Source of the DNA: Deferribacteraceae bacterium
Lineage (GTDB): Bacteria; Chrysiogenota; Deferribacteres; Deferribacterales; JAISNW01
NCBI GenBank assembly: GCA_031276055.1
Contig: JAISNW010000063.1
Span: forward strand, 1 to 9,677
Direction of reading: 5' to 3'
Length of the DNA: 9,677 nt
Each line of letters opens with the position of its first letter. Positions within the stretch are counted from its first letter, which is position 1. This document shows, piece by piece, positions 1-5,832 of the stretch. The translations under genes and the position numbers were made by a program. Below the pieces are notes generated by a model that saw only the letters and a program-made list of their open reading frames with translations, was not told where the DNA came from and searched no databases.

Positions 1-1
1 T

Positions 2-1312
2 TATCTTAGAGACGATGTTTTTTGGCATGACGGCGCTCCTTTTACCGCTGAAGATGTAGAGTTTACCTACCGCTTTATGATCGATGACTCCACCCCCACC
101 GCCTATGACAAAGATTTTCGCATGGTATCGTCTCTTTCCTGCCCTGATAAATACACTGTGAATATTAGATATGATGAGCCTTACTCCCCCGCGCTTGCGG
201 GCTGGGGCTTATGGATAATGCCGAAACACCTCTTAGAAGGGGTGCCTGCCACAAAGTCCAGTCTGCAAAGAAACCCTATAGGCACAGGTCCATACATATT
301 CAAGGAGTGGAACAGTTCAAGTATCACGTTGACTTCAAATCCTAGATATTATAAAGGGAAACCCCATATTGACCGCATAATGTTCAGATACTTTACAGAT
401 CAATCGGCGGTCTTTATGGAGCTCTTAAACGGCGGGGTTGATATAAGCCTGCTCACCCCCGCTCAATATTCCAAACAGACCAATACAGATCGTTTCCGTT
501 CACAATATACTGCTTACAGCTACCTTGAAAGCGGCTACACATACATCGGCTATAATATGCGGCGCAAACCGTTTGACGATAAGCGGGTGCGGCAGGCGTT
601 AAGTTATGCAGCGCCTGTGAATAATATTATAGACTCCGTCATGCAAGGCTACGCATCCCCTACTGTAGGTCCATACAAGCCTGGCGCTAACTGGTATAAC
701 GACAAACTCTCCCCATACCCCTTTGACATTGCAAAGGCGGAGGAGCTGTTAAAAGAGGCGGGGTATCTGAAGAACGAAAAAGGGGTGCTTATGAAAAACG
801 GCAAACCTCTTAAAATAGAGCTTATAACCAATACCAATACCACCCGGCAGCAGATTGCCGAAGTTATACAGAACAGTTGGAAAGAGCTTGGAATAGCTGT
901 AACCATAAGGGTGCTGGAGTGGGGGGCTTTCCTGAATGAGCATGTGAATAAAGGCAATTTTGATGCTCTGATTTTAGGGTGGAATATTGTTACAGACCCT
1001 GATATTTCCACTATCTTTCATTCAGAGGGGTGCAGAGGCGGCGCTACCCTTAACTTTGTATGTTTTAAGAATTCAGAGGCGGATGCCCTTTTTGATAAAG
1101 CTATTAGAACTTTTGACGCCGAGACGCGCAAAGGCTATTACGATAAGGTTCAAGAGATTTTAGCAGAGGAGCAGCCCTATACATTCTTATATGTTCCATA
1201 CGCCCTCTACGCTGTATCTAACAGGGTGCGCGGGGTTGAACCTGCACCCGCGGGTATATTATATAATATAGAAGAGTGGTATGTTCCGCTAGAGCTGCAA
1301 AAATATAGATAA
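2..1312 (+). CDS. ABC transporter substrate-binding protein, family 5 (oligopeptide/dipeptide type), 5'-truncated by window edge
   Basis: Extracytoplasmic binding protein that captures peptides (or another solute such as nickel or an opine) and delivers it to an ABC importer. The reading frame is open from base 2, so 436 residues are present; family members usually have about 500-550, so the signal peptide and first lobe start lie upstream. Family signatures are visible: FWHDGAPFTAEDVEF at in-window residues 7-21 (the classic W-DG-P-TA-DV block), NPIGTGPYIF at 91-100 followed by the usual N-P-YY-GKP-ID stretch, and a C-terminal YN-EEWYVPLE ending. The ligand cannot be read from sequence. No permease or ATPase gene follows; instead a DNA methyltransferase starts 2 nt after the TAA, so any transporter partners must be upstream or elsewhere. 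The 3' end carries an A+T palindrome (1255-1270). Family assignment is firm, substrate open. Confidence 0.93.
   Translation, partial: YLRDDVFWHDGAPFTAEDVEFTYRFMIDDSTPTAYDKDFRMVSSLSCPDKYTVNIRYDEPYSPALAGWGLWIMPKHLLEGVPATKSSLQRNPIGTGPYIFKEWNSSSITLTSNPRYYKGKPHIDRIMFRYFTDQSAVFMELLNGGVDISLLTPAQYSKQTNTDRFRSQYTAYSYLESGYTYIGYNMRRKPFDDKRVRQALSYAAPVNNIIDSVMQGYASPTVGPYKPGANWYNDKLSPYPFDIAKAEELLKEAGYLKNEKGVLMKNGKPLKIELITNTNTTRQQIAEVIQNSWKELGIAVTIRVLEWGAFLNEHVNKGNFDALILGWNIVTDPDISTIFHSEGCRGGATLNFVCFKNSEADALFDKAIRTFDAETRKGYYDKVQEILAEEQPYTFLYVPYALYAVSNRVRGVEPAPAGILYNIEEWYVPLELQKYR
1255..1270. promoter_or_regulatory. Perfect 16-bp A+T palindrome with an embedded TATAAT, possible internal promoter/operator for the methyltransferase
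   Basis: TATATTATATAATATA is identical to its reverse complement and contains TATAAT at 1262-1267. A TTGAAC at 1236-1241 (4/6 match to a -35) sits 20 nt upstream, longer than the ideal 17. It lies inside the last codons of the binding-protein gene, 44 nt before the methyltransferase ATG. The sequence also encodes Ile-Leu-Tyr-Asn-Ile, so it may be a coding coincidence. The 9-mer TATATAATA (1260-1268) recurs at 2598-2606 in front of the small-gene pair. Confidence 0.3.
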
Positions 1313-1314
1313 GC

Positions 1315-2559
1315 ATGGCGCAACCCTACATAAAGACCATTTTAGAAAAGAGCAGCCCTTACCTAAAAACAATCTTTACAGATGATCAACTTTGTGAACT
1401 AGTTGAAAAGACTCTTTATCTCACCGATGAAAAAAATATACAGAAGGTAGTCGATGCGTGGTCGGCGATCTATATCGATTTTGTGAAGAGAGATTATCAG
1501 AGAAGGTATAAAGATACTGATAAACAGTTAGATGAATTTATAACCTATAAAGATGATGGGGTTAAAATTATCTGGGGCGGCTGCCTTGATGTGTTAAAGG
1601 CGATGAAACCTGAGTCAATTCATCTAATGGTTACCTCCCCCCCTTATTATAACGCCCGTGATTATTCCCATTGGTCTAATTTAAGCGATTATCTTGAAGA
1701 GATGCGCGCTGTTATTCGCGAAGCGTATAGGGTGCTTGATAATAATAGAGTTTTTCTATGGAATGTAGGCGATATATACGACAACGACAACCTATTTACA
1801 AAGTCTGTTTGGGGTAAGAGGCGCATACCGCTTGGGGCTTATTTTATTAAAATTTTTGAGGAAGAAAGGTTTACTTTCGTGGATGATTATATCTGGGATA
1901 AAGGGGAAGTTCAGAGCGAAAGGCAAAAAAACGGCGATAAACCGTATCCATTCTATCAATACCCGATGAACTGTTATGAGCATATCCTAATCTTTCATAA
2001 ACATAGGAATGATGATATAAGGTACCCCTGCCCGCTGTGCGGCTGTTTGCAGGTAAATGGGAATGCCTTTACAGAGATAGGTTTAAGGAGTTGGGAGTGT
2101 AAAAATCGTGATTGTTTCCGAAGAAGCGCTGCAGACCGCGGGAAGAGATTCTCATTAAAAACGATAATGACGCAAGGCAGACAAAGTAAAGAAGCTGCTA
2201 TTGACAACTCATTTATTAAAAGATACAGAAGAGATATAATAAAGATAAATCCTGTCATCAAGATTAATTCAAAGGGTAAGAACAAGTTAGGGCATAGCGC
2301 GCCTTTCCCCCTTGAAATACCAGAGATGGCGGTAAGGTTCTTTTCATACCCAGAAGAGATTGTTTTAGACCCATTCGGCGGCAGCATGACAAGCGTGATA
2401 GCCGCCCAGCAGAATAATAGAGTTGGAGTTGGCATCGAGTTAAATAAAGATATGTTCTTAAATAGCGTCAGGGAGAATCTGAAAAATAGAATAAAAGGCG
2501 ATGTAATGATCTCGGAATTTGATTATGATTGGTCTTGCTTAGAGTTAGAGCAAAGATAG
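1315..2559 (+). CDS. Site-specific DNA methyltransferase, beta class, probably N4-cytosine, with zinc-ribbon-like insert
   Basis: Transfers a methyl group from S-adenosylmethionine to a base in a specific DNA site; 414 residues. Catalytic motif IV, VTSPPYYNARDY (106-117), comes before SAM-binding motif I, LDPFGGSMTSVIAA (351-364), with GVGIEL (371-376) as the following motif II. This IV-then-I order defines the beta class. SPPY rather than D/NPPY favours N4-cytosine over N6-adenine. Residues 1-80 are a largely helical extension. Between the motifs, in the expected target-recognition region, lies C239-P-L-C242 then C262-x4-C267, resembling a four-cysteine zinc ribbon. The ATG is the only usable start: the frame has a stop at 1306-1308, and I see no good Shine-Dalgarno. 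It begins 2 nt after the transporter TAA, suggesting reinitiation coupling. The gene is A+T-rich compared with flanking core genes. No adjacent endonuclease is recognisable. m4C specificity is inferred from the motif only. Confidence 0.93.
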   Translation: MAQPYIKTILEKSSPYLKTIFTDDQLCELVEKTLYLTDEKNIQKVVDAWSAIYIDFVKRDYQRRYKDTDKQLDEFITYKDDGVKIIWGGCLDVLKAMKPESIHLMVTSPPYYNARDYSHWSNLSDYLEEMRAVIREAYRVLDNNRVFLWNVGDIYDNDNLFTKSVWGKRRIPLGAYFIKIFEEERFTFVDDYIWDKGEVQSERQKNGDKPYPFYQYPMNCYEHILIFHKHRNDDIRYPCPLCGCLQVNGNAFTEIGLRSWECKNRDCFRRSAADRGKRFSLKTIMTQGRQSKEAAIDNSFIKRYRRDIIKINPVIKINSKGKNKLGHSAPFPLEIPEMAVRFFSYPEEIVLDPFGGSMTSVIAAQQNNRVGVGIELNKDMFLNSVRENLKNRIKGDVMISEFDYDWSCLELEQR

Positions 2560-2567
2560 GCGGCTGC

Positions 2568-2597
2568 CCGTCTATTGCAAGAAAAGCGAATAGATGG
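2568..2597. repeat. Imperfect inverted repeat (9-bp arms, 12-nt loop) overlapping the promoter of the small-gene pair
   Basis: Left arm CCGTCTATT (2568-2576) pairs with right arm AATAGATGG (2589-2597): eight Watson-Crick pairs and one G-U in RNA. It begins 8 nt after the methyltransferase stop codon. No T-run follows the right arm, so it is a poor intrinsic terminator. Because it spans the -35 box and spacer of the promoter at 2575-2605, an operator for an autoregulator is the more attractive reading, though unproven. Confidence 0.45.
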
Positions 2598-2605
2598 TAT
2601 ATAAT
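2575..2605 (+). promoter_or_regulatory. Likely sigma-70-type promoter for the 83/193-codon gene pair
   Basis: A perfect -10 hexamer TATAAT lies at 2600-2605. TTGCAA at 2575-2580 matches the -35 consensus in 4 of 6 positions, with a 19-nt spacer that is slightly long. Transcription would start near 2612, just before the strong ribosome binding site at 2614-2620. It would separate this pair from the transporter/methyltransferase transcript. Confidence 0.5.
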
Positions 2606-2613
2606 AGCTTAAT

Positions 2614-2620
2614 AAGGAGA
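2614..2620 (+). promoter_or_regulatory. Strong Shine-Dalgarno site for the 83-codon gene
   Basis: AAGGAGA lies 7 nt before the ATG at 2628. It is the best ribosome binding site in the window and argues that the short gene downstream is really translated. Confidence 0.75.
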
Positions 2621-2627
2621 TAAGACT

Positions 2628-2879
2628 ATGGAGACAGAAACTAAAATTGAACACAGGCAGATGACACTGAAGGAAAAAACCCTAACTATGTATAAAGCGA
2701 CTCAACTTCTTGATGAAGGGAAAGATGAGGAGGCTTATGAGTTAATAACTTCTGTTCCTCTTAAACCTGAGCTTGCTAAAATCGGGAAAGAGGTTTATGG
2801 TGCGGATTTTTTGATTGAAAGTGGTTTTAATCTTTTAGAGGCAGACAAGGTTTATGGCAAAGATTGGCTCAATAAATAA
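2628..2879 (+). CDS. Small protein of unknown function (83 aa), first gene of an overlapping pair
   Basis: I do not recognise this protein. It is acidic and probably all helical, with no signal peptide or membrane segment. A charged N-terminus (METETKIEHRQ) is followed by a likely helix (about 13-30), a DEGKDEEAYELI stretch (29-40) resembling a single TPR-like helical hairpin, and a tail ending in YGADFLIESGF and KVYGKDWLNK (about 58-83). The start is well fixed by AAGGAGA 7 nt upstream and by a consensus -10 at 2600-2605. The last 26 bp overlap the next gene, whose ATG lies in another frame, so the two are probably translationally coupled. Base composition is A+T-rich like the methyltransferase. 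Size, order and self-contained promoter with inverted repeat would suit an antitoxin or controller protein, but I see no helix-turn-helix or other motif that shows it. Confidence 0.75.
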   Translation: METETKIEHRQMTLKEKTLTMYKATQLLDEGKDEEAYELITSVPLKPELAKIGKEVYGADFLIESGFNLLEADKVYGKDWLNK

Positions 2880-3435
2880 GAGAATAATGGCGAGCGCCTC
2901 ACTGATTGCTGTAGCTAGGGATGCTTTGCATACAGAAGGCCTTGAAACGTTGGGACGAGTCAATCTTAACAAAGGCATTGCTGAAGTTAAAGACACCTTT
3001 AAGGATGCCAGTTTTGCTAAAGATATTGAAGCCATATTACGAGCAGAACTTACATTTGTAAATCAAGAGCTTTTTAATAACACTGCCCCTATTGTAACTA
3101 AAAGTCTCGAAGCCGCAAAGACGGGGCTTACAGATGCTCTCAATTCCTATAATATTTTAGTGGGAACAAAATCATATCCTGATGCAGAGCAAACTCACCC
3201 CACAACCCCCAAATACCGCTATCAAAACCTTCCTAAAGATGCCTTTCATATAGCTTGCAACTCTCATACAGCAAGGTTGAATAATACCCTAAAAAGCACC
3301 GAATTATCATCAAAGATGCGCAGTTTATATGAACAGAGAGTTAAGAATATGAAAACGGCTAAAGAGTTGTATATTGAATTGCAACGTAAGATTCTAGGCA
3401 TTAACAAAAAGAAAGATAGAGACTTTGAGAGATAA
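2854..3435 (+). CDS. Protein of unknown function (193 aa), second gene of the overlapping pair
   Basis: I do not recognise this protein. It is soluble, lysine-rich at the C-terminus and predicted by eye to be mostly helical. Distinctive parts are a poorly charged N-terminal third, a Pro/Thr-rich linker (HPTTPKYRYQNLP, about 115-127), the segment DAFHIACNSHTARLNNTLKS (about 129-148), and a basic tail (KILGINKKKDRDFER). No PD-ExK, HNH, GIY-YIG or other nuclease motif is seen, so I do not call it the restriction partner of the nearby methyltransferase. The ATG at 2854 has a weak AAGG 6 nt upstream and overlaps the preceding gene by 26 bp; M12 at 2887 is an alternative start. The frame upstream is closed by TAG at 2836-2838, so this is not simply a frameshifted continuation. 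Sampled G+C is low (17 of 60 at 3361-3420). Confidence 0.75.
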   Translation: MAKIGSINKRIMASASLIAVARDALHTEGLETLGRVNLNKGIAEVKDTFKDASFAKDIEAILRAELTFVNQELFNNTAPIVTKSLEAAKTGLTDALNSYNILVGTKSYPDAEQTHPTTPKYRYQNLPKDAFHIACNSHTARLNNTLKSTELSSKMRSLYEQRVKNMKTAKELYIELQRKILGINKKKDRDFER

Positions 3436-3480
3436 CCTAATAGCAGAGGATGAAAATTTTGCCTATATTATGAAACGGAA

Positions 3481-4857
3481 ATGAAACAGTATAAACAGAG
3501 CGTTTATCTTGCCGCCCTCCTCCTCTCTGATATTTTAGCCTATTATGCAGCCCTCTTCTTATCTTACACTTTGCGGGTGTTATCGGAGCATTGGCTTCCG
3601 GTGCTGCCGTTGCGTTTCAACTTTTTTCACTTTTTAACGTTATGGTGGATTCCTGCTTTTATAATCTTTTTCTTGCTTATTACAGGAGTTTACCACCGAC
3701 GTGATCCGTTCTGGATAGAGAGCGGAAAGGTGCTCAAGGCGCTCTTTTACGCCGCTGTTTTAACCTTTGCAGCTGTAACGTTAGGGCATCTAATGGCGGA
3801 TGTATCCCGATTTACATTTATATTGCTCTTCTTTTTCCTCCCCATCTTTATGCTCTGTTTCCGTTATGCGATAAAAAACTATCTGTATAAGGGAGGTTTT
3901 AGATCAAACGCATTAGCGGTAGGGGATAAGAAACGTCTGCAAGAGGTGGTGGAAGCGTTTGAAAACGATAAGTTTATGAGAGTAAAGGCAGCGGCGCGTT
4001 TTGCAGCAGATACCCCATTCAGCAAGATAGAGCAAGCTGTTAAAGACAACAATATAGATATAGCTCTAGTAGCGGGAGGAGCGGCGGAGCAGCCGCTCTT
4101 CAGCAAGATACACCGCCTTGTAGGAAAAGTTTACTATATCCCCGATAAAGAGGGGTTAGACCTCACCAATGCAGAAACAGGGCAGCTATTGCGTTCGCAG
4201 GTGGGCTATATCCTCCTCTCTAACTCCCTTCAAACCCCCTTTAACCAACAGTTGAAACGGATATTTGATCTATGCCTGGCAGTAATTACAGCCCCTCTAA
4301 TATTACCTATTATAGCGCTGTTAGCTCTAATAGTGCGGCTCAATAGCCCCGGAGGCGCTATATTCTCACATGAGAGAATAGGTAGAAATGGGAAAAAATT
4401 TAGGGTGTATAAACTCCGCAGTATGCATAAAGACGCCGAAATCCGCTTAAAAGAGCTATTAGCCCGTGATCCCAAGCTAAAAGCCGAATGGGATGAGTCT
4501 TTTAAGTTAAAAGACGATCCAAGAGTTACACGGCTGGGAAAATTTTTAAGGAAAACCTCTTTGGACGAGCTCCCTCAATTCTTTAATGTTTTTTTAGGAG
4601 ATATGAGCTTTGTAGGACCGCGCCCAGTGCTGAAAGAGGAGCTAGAGCGGTATTACGGGGAGGATTACTCGTTTTACTATAAACTCACCGCGCCTGGTAT
4701 AACCGGCCTATGGCAGGTGAGCGGGCGCAGCGACACCTCTTATCCGCTTCGAGTTGCGCAAGACGCGTGGTATGTGTATAACTGGACTCTCTGGCTAGAT
4801 ATAGTGCTGATATTTTCCACCCCCCTTGCCGTTCTCCGCAGGAGAGGCGCTTATTAA
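3481..4857 (+). CDS. wbaP: Undecaprenyl-phosphate sugar phosphotransferase, WbaP type
   Basis: Integral membrane initiating enzyme of O-antigen or exopolysaccharide synthesis: moves a hexose-1-phosphate (galactose in characterised WbaP) from UDP-sugar to undecaprenyl phosphate. The 458 residues match the long form. Four N-terminal membrane segments lie at about 8-33, 52-70, 87-105 and 112-130. A central Rossmann-like domain (about 140-250) follows, then the catalytic domain with its membrane re-entrant helix at about 262-286. Motifs include KLRSM (311-315), the DE dyad in LDELPQ (D362, E363), GDMSFVGPRP (373-382), PGITGLWQVSGR (405-416) and the WbaP-like ending W-L-DIV then VLRRRGAY. The start is the only ATG after the in-frame stop at 3451; the ribosome site is weak. 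It follows the accessory block and precedes aroE by 42 bp, not inside a visible glycan cluster. Sugar specificity cannot be read, so the symbol is a family call. Confidence 0.9.
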   Translation: MKQYKQSVYLAALLLSDILAYYAALFLSYTLRVLSEHWLPVLPLRFNFFHFLTLWWIPAFIIFFLLITGVYHRRDPFWIESGKVLKALFYAAVLTFAAVTLGHLMADVSRFTFILLFFFLPIFMLCFRYAIKNYLYKGGFRSNALAVGDKKRLQEVVEAFENDKFMRVKAAARFAADTPFSKIEQAVKDNNIDIALVAGGAAEQPLFSKIHRLVGKVYYIPDKEGLDLTNAETGQLLRSQVGYILLSNSLQTPFNQQLKRIFDLCLAVITAPLILPIIALLALIVRLNSPGGAIFSHERIGRNGKKFRVYKLRSMHKDAEIRLKELLARDPKLKAEWDESFKLKDDPRVTRLGKFLRKTSLDELPQFFNVFLGDMSFVGPRPVLKEELERYYGEDYSFYYKLTAPGITGLWQVSGRSDTSYPLRVAQDAWYVYNWTLWLDIVLIFSTPLAVLRRRGAY

Positions 4858-4886
4858 TATTTATATATTCATCACAAAGTTTACTT

Positions 4887-4890
4887 GAGG
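4887..4890 (+). promoter_or_regulatory. aroE: Shine-Dalgarno GAGG that fixes the aroE start at 4900
   Basis: GAGG lies 9 nt before the ATG at 4900. An in-frame TTG at 4885 would add five residues (MRFLT), but it overlaps this site, so it is more likely part of the ribosome binding site than the start codon. Confidence 0.6.
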
Positions 4891-4899
4891 TTTTTAACT

Positions 4900-5832
4900 A
4901 TGAGTTTAGAGGTTCAGACAGCTCCGCATAAAGCTATTATCTGCTTATTGGCTTATCCTGCTAAACACAGCCTCTCCCCTCTTATACATAACACCGCTTT
5001 TGAAAGGTGCGGGCTTCCCTATTTTTACACCATTTTTGAGACGCCTCCGCAATCCATACAGAACGCCGTTTTAGGTATTAGGGCTTTAGGGATAAAAGGC
5101 GCCAGCGTATCTATGCCCCATAAACAGAGCGTTATGCAATATTTAGATGAGCTCTCTGCTTCTGTCCTCCTCGTAGGGGCGGTAAACACTATAAACGCCG
5201 TTGACGGTAAACTGATAGGCTTTAATACAGACGGAGCGGGTTTTATAGGCGCTCTGAAAGATAGGGGAATTAATATCGATGGGGCAAAGCTGGTTATAGC
5301 AGGCTCAGGCGGTGCAGGCAGAGGGATAATAGCACAAGCCGCGCTAAGCGGGGTTAAACAGATCGCCGTATTCAACAGGAAGAGCCAAAACTATGCTGAA
5401 ACTTTGCAGCTCATCAGTAGGTTGGAAAAGTTGTCCTCCGCTGAATTGACGCTTTATGACATAGAAGATAAGACCTCTTTTTACGATGAAATCTCTTCCG
5501 CTGATATATTCGCTAACGCCACAAGTGTAGGAATGAAAGAAGATAGATCGATAGTAGAAGATTTTTCTATCTTTCATAAAGAGCTTACAGTATTTGACTC
5601 TGTTTATAATCCGATTGAAACAGCGCTCTTAAAAGGTGCAAAAAGTGCAGGGTGCATGACGGTAAATGGGGTTGAAATGCTCTTACATCAAGGGGCGGAG
5701 CAATTCAGCATATGGACAGGCGCCCCCTTCCCGCTGGAGTTTGTAAAACCCTTACTTTTTCCAGAAGAAGGGCATAAGGAGCATGAAAAAAGTGTATATC
5801 TCAAGCCTCCCTATAACCATAGCAAGCCCTAA
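4900..5832 (+). CDS. aroE: Shikimate dehydrogenase (NADP-dependent)
   Basis: Reduces 3-dehydroshikimate to shikimate in the cytosolic shikimate pathway to chorismate and aromatic amino acids. From the ATG at 4900 it has 310 residues, against about 270-290 usually. Substrate domain: S24-L-S26 binding pair, GASVSMPHK with catalytic K75, GAVNTI (N96) and FNTDG with catalytic D111. The NADP-binding Rossmann loop is AGSGGAGRG (134-142), followed by the NR pair (159-160) that usually reads the 2'-phosphate. ANATSVGM (205-212) and the closing NGVEMLLHQG (Q264) complete the family pattern. The extra length is a charged C-terminal tail (about 286-310) that lies wholly over the 3' end of trkH on the other strand. 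The rest of the shikimate pathway is not nearby. wbaP ends 42 bp upstream with no terminator seen, so co-transcription is likely. Confidence 0.95.
   Translation: MSLEVQTAPHKAIICLLAYPAKHSLSPLIHNTAFERCGLPYFYTIFETPPQSIQNAVLGIRALGIKGASVSMPHKQSVMQYLDELSASVLLVGAVNTINAVDGKLIGFNTDGAGFIGALKDRGINIDGAKLVIAGSGGAGRGIIAQAALSGVKQIAVFNRKSQNYAETLQLISRLEKLSSAELTLYDIEDKTSFYDEISSADIFANATSVGMKEDRSIVEDFSIFHKELTVFDSVYNPIETALLKGAKSAGCMTVNGVEMLLHQGAEQFSIWTGAPFPLEFVKPLLFPEEGHKEHEKSVYLKPPYNHSKP

Noticed and set aside
1995..2435. 146-codon - strand open frame opposite the methyltransferase (also 649-1011 on the - strand opposite the binding protein).
   Set aside because: Antisense to conserved motif I and the zinc-ribbon region of the methyltransferase, or to the conserved binding-protein core; the real genes explain the sequence.
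2568..2597. Inverted repeat after the methyltransferase as its intrinsic terminator.
   Set aside because: No U-tract follows the right arm; the sequence continues straight into a TATAAT -10 box.
2628..3435. The 83- and 193-codon genes as one gene broken by a frameshift.
   Set aside because: The downstream frame is closed by TAG at 2836-2838 and opens only 15 nt before its ATG; both ORFs have plausible starts and the overlap fits translational coupling. Programmed frameshifting is not excluded, but no slippery heptamer is evident.
2854..3435. The 193-aa protein as the restriction endonuclease partner of the methyltransferase.
   Set aside because: No PD-(D/E)xK, HNH, GIY-YIG or phospholipase-D motif can be seen; assigning it by position alone would be a guess.
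4885..4899. TTG at 4885 as aroE start (315 aa).
   Set aside because: The TTG overlaps GAGG, which is well spaced for the ATG at 4900; family N-termini fit the shorter form.
5749..5772. CCCTT/AAGGG hairpin at the aroE-trkH junction as a bidirectional terminator.
   Set aside because: Stem of only 5 bp with a 14-nt loop and no T-run after it on either strand.
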